Assembly (NCBI GenBank): GCA_022845955.1
Contig: AP025576.1
Span: forward strand, 4,030,001 to 4,094,000
DNA: 64,000 bases
DNA from: Lachnospiraceae bacterium
Lineage (GTDB): Bacteria > Bacillota > Clostridia > Lachnospirales > Lachnospiraceae
Reading direction: 5' to 3'
Shown here: positions 35,960 to 44,330 of the stretch, piece after piece
Position numbering within the stretch: position 1 is the stretch's first letter
Layout of the letters: each line of letters begins with the position of its first letter
Translations under genes and position numbers: made by a program
Notes under the pieces: model-generated
The model's database searches: none
The model's input: only the letters and a program-made list of their open reading frames with translations
What the model was told of the DNA's origin: nothing

Positions 35960-36981
35960 ACTCCGCCTTCCTTTTTCTGCTTGTCCAGCAGTTCCTGCAG
36001 CGCTTCGTCACTGTCCTCAATCCAAACATCTTCCTCTTCCGCATTCAGCCCCAGGTATTCCCGCAGTGTACAGGGTTCCTCACTATTATTCCATGTATCC
36101 ACGTAATCATCGATTTCTTCAAAGGAAATCTCTCCTGCTAAGTAACGCTGCTTAAATGTTTTCTCCATTCTATGCCTCTCTTCCTTAATTCCCCCGATGA
36201 AATAACCGGATCCTACGGCGGGGGATTTGCCGTCCGTTTCCTGTGTTTTCACGTTTGCGGCAACAAACGTCACCACCTGTGTTGTTAACTGTAGCGGACC
36301 GGATTCCCGAAGTATTTCATATTCCTGTTTCTTCACCGTTTCTTTTAAAATACTGAATTGCGTAAAAATCCGGTGGAGATGCCGCCGGGTTTCCTCTGTT
36401 TTTAGATTTAATTCAAACTGCGGCGGACTATAACATCCGGTTTCCGCGTCAAATTCCGTCATTTCTGTGTTCATTATCATGCAAAAAATACCATTGTCTT
36501 TAAGGCCGCTTTTTATTTTCTCTAATGTACAGATAAATGCCTCTTTGGACTCCACATGCTCCAGTGCTGAAACAGCAATAATCAGATCGAATGCCTTCTT
36601 TCTAACCGGATACGCTTCCAGTGGCATTATTGCACCGGCCACATCTTTTTCTATCCCGTATTTTCTGCAATTAAACAGCAGTTTTTCTACTGCGATATCC
36701 AGGATATCCACGGCCTCAGCCTTACACTTATTCCGGAAATGACATACAAAAGGGATGCAGCTTCTTCCGATCCCGCATCCCAGATCCAGAATGTCAATCC
36801 AGGAATACTGTTCAAAGAAAGGATATAAGTCCGTAATCGTTTTCACCGGCTTTTGAAGCCAGGAACCATTGCCGAATAATTCTTCCCTTTCGTACTGTCT
36901 TGTGTGGGAAAAGCGCTCTGCTTTCCTTATTGTTTCCAGGACGGCTTTTTCTGAGGGCGCAGCAACTATATTGTTCTTCAT
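35956..36981 (-). CDS. Class I SAM-dependent methyltransferase fused to a small acidic C-terminal domain
   Basis: In this 341-residue protein, residues 1-250 form a Rossmann methyltransferase with motif I ILDLGCGIGRSCIPF near 66 and LIIAVSALEHVESKEAF. The last 70 residues, from MEKTFKQRYLAGEISFEE to the end (36168-35956), look like a family that I know as separate small Firmicutes proteins. An internal ATG at 36168 is preceded by AAGGAAGAGAGG with good spacing, so this part may also be made on its own. The linker reads like translated intergenic DNA. The substrate is unknown. It is the first gene of an operon with the PHP gene. Confidence 0.8.
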   Translation of the reverse strand: MKNNIVAAPSEKAVLETIRKAERFSHTRQYEREELFGNGSWLQKPVKTITDLYPFFEQYSWIDILDLGCGIGRSCIPFVCHFRNKCKAEAVDILDIAVEKLLFNCRKYGIEKDVAGAIMPLEAYPVRKKAFDLIIAVSALEHVESKEAFICTLEKIKSGLKDNGIFCMIMNTEMTEFDAETGCYSPPQFELNLKTEETRRHLHRIFTQFSILKETVKKQEYEILRESGPLQLTTQVVTFVAANVKTQETDGKSPAVGSGYFIGGIKEERHRMEKTFKQRYLAGEISFEEIDDYVDTWNNSEEPCTLREYLGLNAEEEDVWIEDSDEALQELLDKQKKEGGV

Positions 36982-37031
36982 TCGTTAATTACTATCCTTT
37001 TCTTAAACAAATACACACATAACTAATTATT

Positions 37032-37060
37032 AGTATAATGATTGAAACAGAGCCTGTCAA
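37032..37060 (-). promoter_or_regulatory. Strong promoter of the methyltransferase-PHP operon
   Basis: Perfect -35 TTGACA (37060-37055), 17-bp spacer, -10 TATACT (37037-37032), about 45 nt before the ATG. Confidence 0.75.
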
Positions 37061-37166
37061 ACCTGGTTTCCTTATGAGGGTGTAGATAAAAAAGCCGGGG
37101 CATCTGTGTAAACAAATGTTTCACAAAAAGTACTTATTATTTCACGATATATTTTCCATACATATA

Positions 37167-37195
37167 TTGATAAAAAAGATTATAAAGCATATACT
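37167..37195 (+). promoter_or_regulatory. Promoter of the toxin-antitoxin operon
   Basis: -35 TTGATA (37167-37172), 17-bp spacer, -10 TATACT (37190-37195) in AT-rich DNA, about 65 nt before the antitoxin ATG. The 285-bp divergent gap holds this promoter and the methyltransferase promoter and nothing else I recognise. Confidence 0.7.
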
Positions 37196-37266
37196 AAAAG
37201 TAGAGATAAAAGTAACTGAAAAGATATTAACGGTTACGAAAAAAGTAATGATAGGAGGAATCATAA

Positions 37267-37590
37267 ATGGCTATCACTGTTGATATGTTGAACAGCCTTG
37301 TTTCTGTCACACAGTTTAACAAAGGGCAGGCTTCCAAAATTTTTGACCGCCTGCGTACGGAGCATCAGCTTGTTGTTTTAAAAAACAACGTTCCTTCCGC
37401 AGTTATTCTATCGCCGAAGGAATATGAACGTTTGTCAGCAATTGAAGAGGATTATCAGTTGCTTCTTCTTGCACAGGAGAGAATTTCCAATGGTGCATTA
37501 GAGCATGTAGTACCATTCAATGATGCAATAGCTGACCTCGGCATCACCAAAGAAGAAATTGAAGAAGCGGAGGATATCGAAATCGAATGA
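37267..37590 (+). CDS. Type II antitoxin, Phd/YefM family
   Basis: This 107-residue protein has a Phd/YefM DNA-binding N-terminus (VSVTQFNKGQASKIFDRL, then LVVLKNNVPSAVILSPKEYERL). Its acidic C-terminal tail (KEEIEEAEDIEIE) would wrap the toxin. It probably represses its own promoter at 37167-37195. AGGAGG precedes the ATG. The stop overlaps the toxin start. Confidence 0.93.
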   Translation: MAITVDMLNSLVSVTQFNKGQASKIFDRLRTEHQLVVLKNNVPSAVILSPKEYERLSAIEEDYQLLLLAQERISNGALEHVVPFNDAIADLGITKEEIEEAEDIEIE

Positions 37591-37916
37591 GTTATCAGAT
37601 TAACTTCGTTCCTGAAGCACTAAATGATATAAAAAAATTGGATCATTCCATCCATCCCCAGATTTTTAAAGGAATCCAGAAAGTCAGCCAAAATCCTGTT
37701 TCCATTTATCAAGGCGGATATGGAAAACCATTGGGAAATAAAGATGGGGCGAATCTGACCGGACTTTTCAAAATAAAATTCCGTGGCATAGGAATCCGTG
37801 TTGTCTACTCCATAGAAGAACATAATGGCATTATGAACATTATAATTGTCTCTGTCAGGGCGGATAACCAAGTATACCAGGAAGCTGCCAGCCGCAGAAC
37901 GAAGCATGGTCTGTAA
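37587..37916 (+). CDS. Type II toxin, RelE/ParE family mRNA interferase
   Basis: This 109-residue toxin starts in a 4-bp overlap with the antitoxin stop (ATGA). It shows the RelE pattern: INFVPEALNDIKKLDHSI, PLGNKDGANLTGLFKIKF and GIRVVYSIEEHNG. The C-terminal end has basic residues (ASRRTKHGL). RelE enzymes cut mRNA in the ribosomal A site. The reading frame is intact, so the pair is probably functional. Its gene is AT-rich and on the opposite strand from its neighbours, typical of acquired modules. Confidence 0.92.
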   Translation: MSYQINFVPEALNDIKKLDHSIHPQIFKGIQKVSQNPVSIYQGGYGKPLGNKDGANLTGLFKIKFRGIGIRVVYSIEEHNGIMNIIIVSVRADNQVYQEAASRRTKHGL

Positions 37917-37945
37917 AAAACATCCTTACGGCCAGAATGTTTTTT
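37915..37945. terminator. Bidirectional terminator between toxin and serine-hydrolase genes
   Basis: AAAAAACAT/ATGTTTTTT arms (37915-37923 and 37937-37945) between convergent genes give an A-run and a U-run in either direction. Confidence 0.55.
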
Positions 37946-37985
37946 CAGGCCATCTATCATAATAATTCTTTTACATGTTATAGAA

Positions 37986-39080
37986 TCAGGCATCCCTGCT
38001 GCCATAAAATCTATTGTAAATTTCCACCTGTATATGCTTAACCATAGACCAGATATCACAATCCTGGTTGGACAGTACCGTGAGGGTCATATCCTCCCGC
38101 GGATAATATAAAAATTTGGCGGCCACACCGTCATTGCAGCCATCCTTATAAATGCAGAAAGGGATATTTTCCTTCTCCAGCAAATAAAACTCAAATCCGT
38201 ACCCGTTTTGCTTATACATTCCAGGGATAGATAACCACTCCACACTATTAGAGAATTCACAATGCGGACGCAGGAAGATATCCGCATACTCGCCGTTCAG
38301 AAGGATATGTCCCCTGACTGCATCCAGAAAAAGATTCAAATCCCCGGCCGTAGTATAAGCCCCTCCGTCCGGAGTCCCCACAGGCGGATAGCAATAGATA
38401 TTTTTCTGATAGCCGATAATCCGCTCCTGCGCATCCCGTATACTTTTATATCCTTCCGCCGTATTTTCCTGGATACCGTCCATAGAAAAAAATCCGGTTC
38501 TGTCCATTCCCGCACGTTCGAAAATATGACGGGTAAAATAGTCCCTGTAATTAACCCCGCTCACCTCTTCTATTGCCATACCTAACAGGACATAAGAACA
38601 GTTGCAGTATCTGACATTTGTCCCCGCCCGGAAATTTGGTTCTTTATAAGCAAAATTCTTTAAAAAATCCCTGCATTCCCGAATCGCATAATTAGGGCTG
38701 TCAATAAACAGGGCCGAGTATTCCTCTCCCGCCTCCTCATCCGCATCGTCCGCAATCCCGGAGGTATGGTTCAGCAGATGCTCTATTGTCACATCATCAG
38801 GGATCCTGGTACCGGACAGATCAACGATATTTACAATTTTATCTGTAAGACGGAGTTTTCCTTCCTGTACCAGCTGCAATACTGCTGCCGCCGTAAAAAT
38901 TTTGGTTATAGAGGCCGTATCAAACCTTGTATCCACATTATTGGGCACATGGAAAGGACGGCTGGCATAACCATAAGCCTCACTGAATACCGTTTCTCCT
39001 TTTCTTTTCAGCATACAGACGCCGCTGAAATTATGGTTTTGCGCATATTCTCCGCATATATTTTTGAGATATTCTTTCAT
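37986..39080 (-). CDS. Serine hydrolase of the class C beta-lactamase/penicillin-binding family
   Basis: In this 364-residue protein the nucleophile motif SxxK is S57-I-T-K60 (FDTASITK) and the YxN motif is Y158-C-N160. No signal peptide is visible, so it is likely cytoplasmic. Such proteins are usually esterases or D-amino-acid peptidases rather than resistance enzymes. AAGGAGG precedes the ATG. It is the third gene after MATE and DinB genes and may act on the same small molecule, but this is only inferred from position. Confidence 0.85.
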   Translation of the reverse strand: MKEYLKNICGEYAQNHNFSGVCMLKRKGETVFSEAYGYASRPFHVPNNVDTRFDTASITKIFTAAAVLQLVQEGKLRLTDKIVNIVDLSGTRIPDDVTIEHLLNHTSGIADDADEEAGEEYSALFIDSPNYAIRECRDFLKNFAYKEPNFRAGTNVRYCNCSYVLLGMAIEEVSGVNYRDYFTRHIFERAGMDRTGFFSMDGIQENTAEGYKSIRDAQERIIGYQKNIYCYPPVGTPDGGAYTTAGDLNLFLDAVRGHILLNGEYADIFLRPHCEFSNSVEWLSIPGMYKQNGYGFEFYLLEKENIPFCIYKDGCNDGVAAKFLYYPREDMTLTVLSNQDCDIWSMVKHIQVEIYNRFYGSRDA

Positions 39081-39128
39081 TCTCCCTCCTTGGGTTTCAC
39101 AGCCTGCTGCCTTCCCGTTCCGCCGGGG

Positions 39129-39824
39129 CTATTCCAGGAAAAATCTCTTTTTTGTCCGGATTGCCTCTTTCCAGCGGAAGCAGTCATTCAAATGCAGCAT
39201 GACATGGCGGGTAGGGGGCATCAGAAGCAGGCCTGCCACATCCTTCTTCCCCCAGAAATCAAGCAGCCAGAAGGATTCCTCCTGCCGGGTCACCCCTCCG
39301 GCCTCCAGGATCCTGTCCAAATCTTCTTCGGCAGTTTTTCTGCGCATATCCTCCGGGGTAAGGCTCTGTACAAGGCTCCTTGTCCGCCTTCCCACCTCGC
39401 AGCGGTACTTCAGAAGTTCCGGGATATTCATTTCTTTGCTTAATGCCATGATTTCCTCATCCTGCAATGCATTCCCCGTATCCGTTACCGATACTTGGAT
39501 ACGCTGTTTCCAGTCCTGATTAAAGATCTGTTCTTTCCTTCCCACCAGCATATTCATGGTCAGATCTTCAATACGGGCAATATGCCAGACTGCCCAGCCG
39601 ATTGTTTCATCTTTGGATGAGGGCATAATGGCATATTCCCGATCCGTCAGATCCCGGAACAAACCATCCACCTGCGTTTCGCTCCCGCCCGCCATTTCTG
39701 AAGGGAACAGCTTTTCATGGATTTCCAGAAATAACTTTTTTGCCTCAGGAAGCTTATCTTTATTTCTGATAATGCGGTTAAGCTCTTTATGTTTTTCGCT
39801 GAGGCCTTCTCCAAAATACTTCAT
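39129..39824 (-). CDS. DinB-superfamily protein
   Basis: This 231-residue helical protein has histidines placed as in the DinB/YfiT metal-binding four-helix bundle: WAVWHIARIEDLTMN near 85 and PPTRHVMLHLND near 210. DinB relatives include metal-dependent thiol transferases and many of unknown role. It starts 10 bp after the MATE stop with AAGGGG and is followed 48 bp later by the serine hydrolase. The distal part of the bundle is divergent, so the family call is moderate. Confidence 0.65.
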   Translation of the reverse strand: MKYFGEGLSEKHKELNRIIRNKDKLPEAKKLFLEIHEKLFPSEMAGGSETQVDGLFRDLTDREYAIMPSSKDETIGWAVWHIARIEDLTMNMLVGRKEQIFNQDWKQRIQVSVTDTGNALQDEEIMALSKEMNIPELLKYRCEVGRRTRSLVQSLTPEDMRRKTAEEDLDRILEAGGVTRQEESFWLLDFWGKKDVAGLLLMPPTRHVMLHLNDCFRWKEAIRTKKRFFLE

Positions 39825-39834
39825 TTTCTTCCCC

Positions 39835-41178
39835 TTAGATTTTGATTTTTGTCCATTTCCCGGAACGGAACCGCAGGCATGTCAGAATAAAACGTACAAG
39901 CTGATCGGCGCAGACGCCAAACCAGATCCCGATGATTCCCAGCCCTGCGGTATAGCAGAGCAGGTAGCTGGCAATGGGACGCACAATGGTTACGCTCACT
40001 GTGGAGGCTATCGTAGTATAAATCACATCTCCTGCCCCCCTCAGACAGCCCATATATATCACCTGCGCGATCTGCAGCAGCACGACTACAACGATGACAC
40101 GCATAATCTCCACACCCATGGCGATGATTTCCGGCTCCGAAAAGAACAGATGGTATAAGAAGCTGCCGCTGGTAAGGTAGACGACAGCGAGAACGGCAGC
40201 GATTATGCGGCCGATATTCTGGCATATACTCCCGTAGGTTTTAGCCATATTCACATTTTTCGCCCCCAGGCTCTGGCCGATTAAGGCTACGGCCGCCACC
40301 TGCATGCCGTCTCCGAAGGAAAAAGACAGGCTCATGACGTTCATGCCTACCTGATGGGCGGCAAAGGCTTCCGTTCCCATTTTCGCCGCCATAACCGCAA
40401 CGGAAAGAAAGCCTACCCTTACCAGAAGCTGCTCGGCAAGGACGCTGGATCCCAGCTTGATCATGCTTTTTCCCACCTCCAGGGTAGGGCGTATTTTTTC
40501 TTTCCACATATAAGGAAAGCTGATAAAATCATTTTTCCAGGCTGCTGCTATGCTCATAACACAACCCACCATACTGCCGATTACCGTAGCTATAGCAGCA
40601 CCGGATACCCCCAGTGCCGGGAACCCGAAATGTCCTTCGATTAACAGATAGTTAAATATCACATTGACCAGATTAGCCGCCACATTGGTTTTCATGGCTA
40701 TCTTTGTATTTCCGGCCCCTCTCTGGGCTGCATTTACGGTCAGAGAAATAACCGTGAAAATGATAAAGCCCATAATAATGCGGAAGTACTGCACCGCTTC
40801 CCCATGGGAAGCCTCCTCCGAACCGCATAAACGGATAATGGGATCCGCAAATATCACACAGGCCAGACTGACAAATACCGACATGATCAGGACAAAAAAG
40901 CAGGCGGCGCATAATACCTCATTGGCTCCCTTCCGGTTTTCCTGGCCTTTTCTTCTGGCCACCAGTGCGGATACCGATACATTCACCGCAATAAATACGG
41001 CCAGCCCGATAAATTTGGGCTGGGTGGTCAGACCAACCGCCGCCACCGCGTGAGCCCCCACGCGGCTGACCATCAGGGAATCCACCATTCCCACCAAAGC
41101 TACAAAAAACGATTCCAGCACAGACGGCCATGCCATTTTCAGCACTGTCTGTACATTTTCCTTACTGTACTTTTTCAT
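39835..41178 (-). CDS. MATE-family multidrug/metabolite efflux transporter
   Basis: This 447-residue membrane protein has twelve hydrophobic segments in two related halves (LVGMVDSLMVSRVGAHAVAA near the start; GFLSVAVMAAKMGTEAFAAH in the second half). It exchanges Na+ or H+ for cationic compounds. The ATG at 41178 is preferred: an in-frame GTG at 41220 coincides with the predicted transcription start. Its GGGGAGG is unusually close (2 nt) to the ATG. It is the first gene of MATE-DinB-serine hydrolase. Confidence 0.92.
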   Translation of the reverse strand: MKKYSKENVQTVLKMAWPSVLESFFVALVGMVDSLMVSRVGAHAVAAVGLTTQPKFIGLAVFIAVNVSVSALVARRKGQENRKGANEVLCAACFFVLIMSVFVSLACVIFADPIIRLCGSEEASHGEAVQYFRIIMGFIIFTVISLTVNAAQRGAGNTKIAMKTNVAANLVNVIFNYLLIEGHFGFPALGVSGAAIATVIGSMVGCVMSIAAAWKNDFISFPYMWKEKIRPTLEVGKSMIKLGSSVLAEQLLVRVGFLSVAVMAAKMGTEAFAAHQVGMNVMSLSFSFGDGMQVAAVALIGQSLGAKNVNMAKTYGSICQNIGRIIAAVLAVVYLTSGSFLYHLFFSEPEIIAMGVEIMRVIVVVVLLQIAQVIYMGCLRGAGDVIYTTIASTVSVTIVRPIASYLLCYTAGLGIIGIWFGVCADQLVRFILTCLRFRSGKWTKIKI

Positions 41179-41227
41179 GTCCTCCCCTTTCAGACGGTTT
41201 TTACCGGAACCGTCTTTCACTTCTTTT

Positions 41228-41256
41228 ATTGTACGTTACATTTCAGAGGCTGTCCA
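41228..41256 (-). promoter_or_regulatory. Promoter of the MATE-DinB-serine hydrolase operon
   Basis: -35 TGGACA (41256-41251), 17-bp spacer, -10 TACAAT (41233-41228) on the minus strand. Confidence 0.6.
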
Positions 41257-41281
41257 TTAGCGAACTGTTCTTATTTTTATG

Positions 41282-41301
41282 GGCTTTTTCGTCAAAAAGC
41301 C
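41282..41301. other. Perfect hairpin in a divergent promoter region
   Basis: GGCTTTTT-CGTC-AAAAAGCC lies between the MATE promoter and the permease promoter. It sits upstream of both transcription starts, so an operator or insulator role is more likely than a terminator. Confidence 0.45.
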
Positions 41302-41303
41302 GA

Positions 41304-41332
41304 TTGACTGGCGTTACCTGCTGGATTATGAT
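41304..41332 (+). promoter_or_regulatory. Promoter of the anion-type permease gene
   Basis: -35 TTGACT (41304-41309), 17-bp spacer, -10 TATGAT (41327-41332), 40 nt before the ATG. Confidence 0.65.
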
Positions 41333-41371
41333 AAACAGTGGCGTTAAAATATTCCGAAGAAGGACTTACCC

Positions 41372-42484
41372 ATGGATAAAATCAGCAGCTTCATAAAAAA
41401 AGACCCCGTACTGTTAATTTCCGGTTTGCTTGCCGTTGTTTCGGCTTTTTTTGTCCCCCCGGACGTCTCTTATTTATCTTATATTGATTTCCGTGTACTC
41501 GCGCTTCTATTCTGTCTCATGTGTGTGATGAACGGCTTCCAGGAGATCGGACTTTTCCAGAAGCTGGCCGTTTTCATCCTTTCCCGCACAAAAAATACAA
41601 GGCAGCTGACAGCCGTCCTTGTATTCCTTTGCTTTTTTCTGAGTATGTTCATCACCAATGATGTTTCCCTGATCACCTTTGTTCCTTTCACGGTCCTTAT
41701 ACTGACCATTACCGGACAGGCAAAGCTGATGATATATGTAATTGTCCTGCAGACGATTGCCGCCAATCTGGGCAGTATGCTGACTCCTGTGGGGAATCCC
41801 CAGAACCTGTATTTGTACAGCCTTTCCGGTATGCGCATTTCCCTGTTTCTGAAAACCATGCTCCCTTATACGCTGCTTTCCGGACTGCTGCTGTTTCTTT
41901 CCCTTTTCTTAAAACCCGGGGAAAAGGTTTCCCTTCAGTCTGTTTTCACGGACACAGCGCCGATGGAACGAAAGCCTCTCCTCGTCTATTCCCTGCTTTT
42001 TTTGCTGTGCCTGGGCTGTGTGCTGCGTTTGTTTCCCTGGCAGGCGCTCCTTCTGATCCTGTTTGCCGTTCTCCTTCCCTTTAACCGCAGACTGTTGTAC
42101 AAGGCTGACTACGGCCTTTTGTTCACCTTTCTGTTTTTCTTTCTGTTTATAGGAAACATGGGCAGGATACCGGTAATCGTCGACTTTCTCCGTTCTGTTT
42201 TAACCGGTCACGAGCTTTTCCTTTCCATCGCCGCCAGCCAGGTAATCAGTAATGTGCCGGCTGCCATACTGCTTTCCGGCTTTACCGGAAATTACCTTCC
42301 CCTTCTTGCAGGAGTGAACATCGGAGGGCTGGGGACGCTCATCGCCTCTTTGGCCAGTCTGATATCCTATAAGCAATATGCCAAAACCGCCGGCTGTCAT
42401 AAGGGCCGCTATCTGCTGCGGTTCACAGGGCTTAACCTGCTTTTTCTTGCCGTACTATCCGGCCTTGCCGTCATCCTTATCTGA
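41372..42484 (+). CDS. SLC13/ArsB-like ion-transporter superfamily permease (CitM/NhaD type)
   Basis: This 370-residue polytopic protein has about ten hydrophobic segments in two inverted halves. The family signature pairs are FITNDVSLITFVPF in the first half, LTPVGNPQNLYLYS after it, and SQVISNVPAAILLSGF in the second. These SNxP/TNDV-type hairpins bind Na+ and anion in DASS and ArsB transporters. It is short for the family (usually 400-470), mainly from short loops. The substrate could be a dicarboxylate, citrate or an inorganic anion. AAGGA precedes the ATG. The gene is monocistronic. Confidence 0.82.
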   Translation: MDKISSFIKKDPVLLISGLLAVVSAFFVPPDVSYLSYIDFRVLALLFCLMCVMNGFQEIGLFQKLAVFILSRTKNTRQLTAVLVFLCFFLSMFITNDVSLITFVPFTVLILTITGQAKLMIYVIVLQTIAANLGSMLTPVGNPQNLYLYSLSGMRISLFLKTMLPYTLLSGLLLFLSLFLKPGEKVSLQSVFTDTAPMERKPLLVYSLLFLLCLGCVLRLFPWQALLLILFAVLLPFNRRLLYKADYGLLFTFLFFFLFIGNMGRIPVIVDFLRSVLTGHELFLSIAASQVISNVPAAILLSGFTGNYLPLLAGVNIGGLGTLIASLASLISYKQYAKTAGCHKGRYLLRFTGLNLLFLAVLSGLAVILI

Positions 42485-42504
42485 AAAAGGCTGACCGGCC
42501 CTTT

Positions 42505-43785
42505 CTATGAACCGGCCATACGTTTGAGCACAGCCGCCGCCTGTTTGAAGAAAGCTTCTTCCCGGGGAAAAGCTTCTTTTTCCGCAATCATCGTCACCTG
42601 TAAAACCGTTTCTTCTCCCAGCGCCGCCACGCCGAAAAGCCTTTTCGCATTGGGGACAAGGGGTGGTGCAAATACAAATTCCTTAAGACGGTATGCGCCG
42701 TAACAGGTAGGGATTGGGAGCTTTCCCAGATTGGTCACACTGATCCCCTTCGGGTTCCCATGATACCCAAACATATCCCTCACCATTCCTGCCGTTCGGT
42801 TTTCATAACCGGCATAGCCTGAAAAGTAAGCGGCATCCACCAGGCAGGGGCTGAGTTCTCCCATAAACCGGAGCAGAAAATATTTATCCGCTTCCGTGTC
42901 CAGCTTCTTATAAATAAGCCTGTGTACGTTACGCGCATTTTCCCAAAAATCCAGGGAAGGCTTATACGCATAATCGATGGATATTCCGGTAGCATAATTT
43001 CCCATTCCTTCATATCCTTCCGGCCGCACACTCGCTGCCAGCCCGATGCTTCTTTTTTCTCCGGAGGCTTTCGCCAGGGCCGTGACAAACAGGCTGTTAA
43101 AGGTAATCTGATGACTCCTGGCAAGGGTAAGCAGTCTGACACACTCCTCCCCGCAAAACGTTTCCAAAAGGATATGGATATCCCTGTTTTTCCAGTATTC
43201 CCTGTAGATGTCCTCATAGTCCTGCCAGCCAAAGACCCGTCCGGACTTATTCCAGCTGCTGTTTAACCGCTTCATCAGGAAACGCAGCGGCGGCTTCAGA
43301 TGTCCTTTATTTTCCTGCCCCGGAAATGGGTACAGCTGCAAAGGCCGCCGGGGAATCGCTTTCCCGGCAAGCGCATCCATGATATCCCGTGTAAGGCAGG
43401 CAAAGGAAATACCGTCTCCGGCCAGATGGTGCCCCACAATAAGAAGCCTGCACGCCTTTTCTTCCTGCCAGGCAAAAAAGCGCAGCAATTCCCCATCCTT
43501 CAGGGCAAAGGGGACAGGTGCCTGCTGCCGGATTACCTCCTTCCAGTCATCCTTCTCCTCCATCCAACGGATATGGATATCCTTTTCTGCACCGGATTCA
43601 TAAAAAGCACGTCCGTCACTTTCCAGAAGGATTCTGCATTGCAGCATTTCGTTCTGTTTGCATGCCGTTTTCACGGCTGCTTCCAAATCCGCCCGGGCTA
43701 CCTTTCCGTCAATTACCGCCATGACCGAAACATGGATGCTTGGAGAAAACAGATGGGTTCTTTCTTTTCTGATCTCAGTTTTCAT
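42505..43785 (-). CDS. Stand-alone acyltransferase of the condensation-domain (HHxxxDG) superfamily
   Basis: This 426-residue protein has the superfamily active-site motif in VGHHLAGDGISF near residue 120, with the second histidine catalytic. The second-half solvent-channel motif region is SVTNLGKL. Relatives include alcohol acetyltransferases, PapA-type acyltransferases and NRPS condensation domains; no NRPS or PKS genes are nearby. The ATG at 43785 has AAGGAG 7 nt upstream and overlaps the TetR gene by 11 nt, so the pair is coupled. Acceptor and acyl donor are unknown. Confidence 0.75.
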   Translation of the reverse strand: MKTEIRKERTHLFSPSIHVSVMAVIDGKVARADLEAAVKTACKQNEMLQCRILLESDGRAFYESGAEKDIHIRWMEEKDDWKEVIRQQAPVPFALKDGELLRFFAWQEEKACRLLIVGHHLAGDGISFACLTRDIMDALAGKAIPRRPLQLYPFPGQENKGHLKPPLRFLMKRLNSSWNKSGRVFGWQDYEDIYREYWKNRDIHILLETFCGEECVRLLTLARSHQITFNSLFVTALAKASGEKRSIGLAASVRPEGYEGMGNYATGISIDYAYKPSLDFWENARNVHRLIYKKLDTEADKYFLLRFMGELSPCLVDAAYFSGYAGYENRTAGMVRDMFGYHGNPKGISVTNLGKLPIPTCYGAYRLKEFVFAPPLVPNAKRLFGVAALGEETVLQVTMIAEKEAFPREEAFFKQAAAVLKRMAGS

Positions 43786-44284
43786 GGGCAAACTCCTTGT
43801 ATACTTCGATTAACAGTTCCCGGATTTCCTCCCGCGGCAGCCGGGTGGTATTGGTTGCCGCAATGGCTGCAATTCCGTGGGTAAAAACCCAAACCTTTAC
43901 AAATAACCTGGCATCCGCCCGCTCCGGTACGGCCCCTGCCAGTTCATAGATACTGCCAAGTTGGAAGCTGTCCGACATGCACAGCAGCCGGAACAGATTC
44001 TTTTCCGTCTGTGCCAGTTCCACATATCGTAATCCCATATGCAGAAACAGAGGCTCATTTCCCGGATTTTCTGTCATTTCTTTAGCAAAATATGCTTTTG
44101 TCCTCGCATATACCTCTTTCTTTAACTCCTCCATGTTCCTGAACACATGAAAGACCGGCTGTGTGGAACAGCCAAGCCTTTGTGCCAGCTCCCGGGCCGT
44201 CACCTTTTCAAACCCGTTTTCCCTGGTCATTTCAAAGGCTGTTTCTACAATATCTTCTTTGCTGAGTTTTGCTTTGGGCGGCAC
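43775..44284 (-). CDS. TetR-family transcriptional regulator
   Basis: This 169-residue repressor starts at GTG (44284; AGAGGTG upstream). The N-terminal HTH is LSKEDIVETAFEMTRENG followed by VTARELAQRLGCSTQPVFHVF. The C-terminal ligand domain is short. It is transcribed from a promoter whose -35 lies in a 60-bp palindrome, and it presumably represses both itself with the acyltransferase gene and the divergent symporter gene. Confidence 0.92.
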   Translation of the reverse strand: MPPKAKLSKEDIVETAFEMTRENGFEKVTARELAQRLGCSTQPVFHVFRNMEELKKEVYARTKAYFAKEMTENPGNEPLFLHMGLRYVELAQTEKNLFRLLCMSDSFQLGSIYELAGAVPERADARLFVKVWVFTHGIAAIAATNTTRLPREEIRELLIEVYKEFAHEN

Positions 44285-44301
44285 TATTTACACCTCTGTT
44301 T

Positions 44302-44330
44302 CTTATATTTCCAAAAAGGAAGGGATACAA
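44302..44330 (-). promoter_or_regulatory. Promoter of the TetR-acyltransferase operon
   Basis: -35 TTGTAT (44330-44325), 17-bp spacer, -10 TATAAG (44307-44302). The -35 and most of the spacer lie inside the 60-bp palindrome. Confidence 0.55.

Noticed and set aside
37986-39080. Beta-lactam resistance gene
   Set aside because: It carries SxxK and YxN motifs but has no signal peptide. Most proteins of this type are esterases or peptidases.
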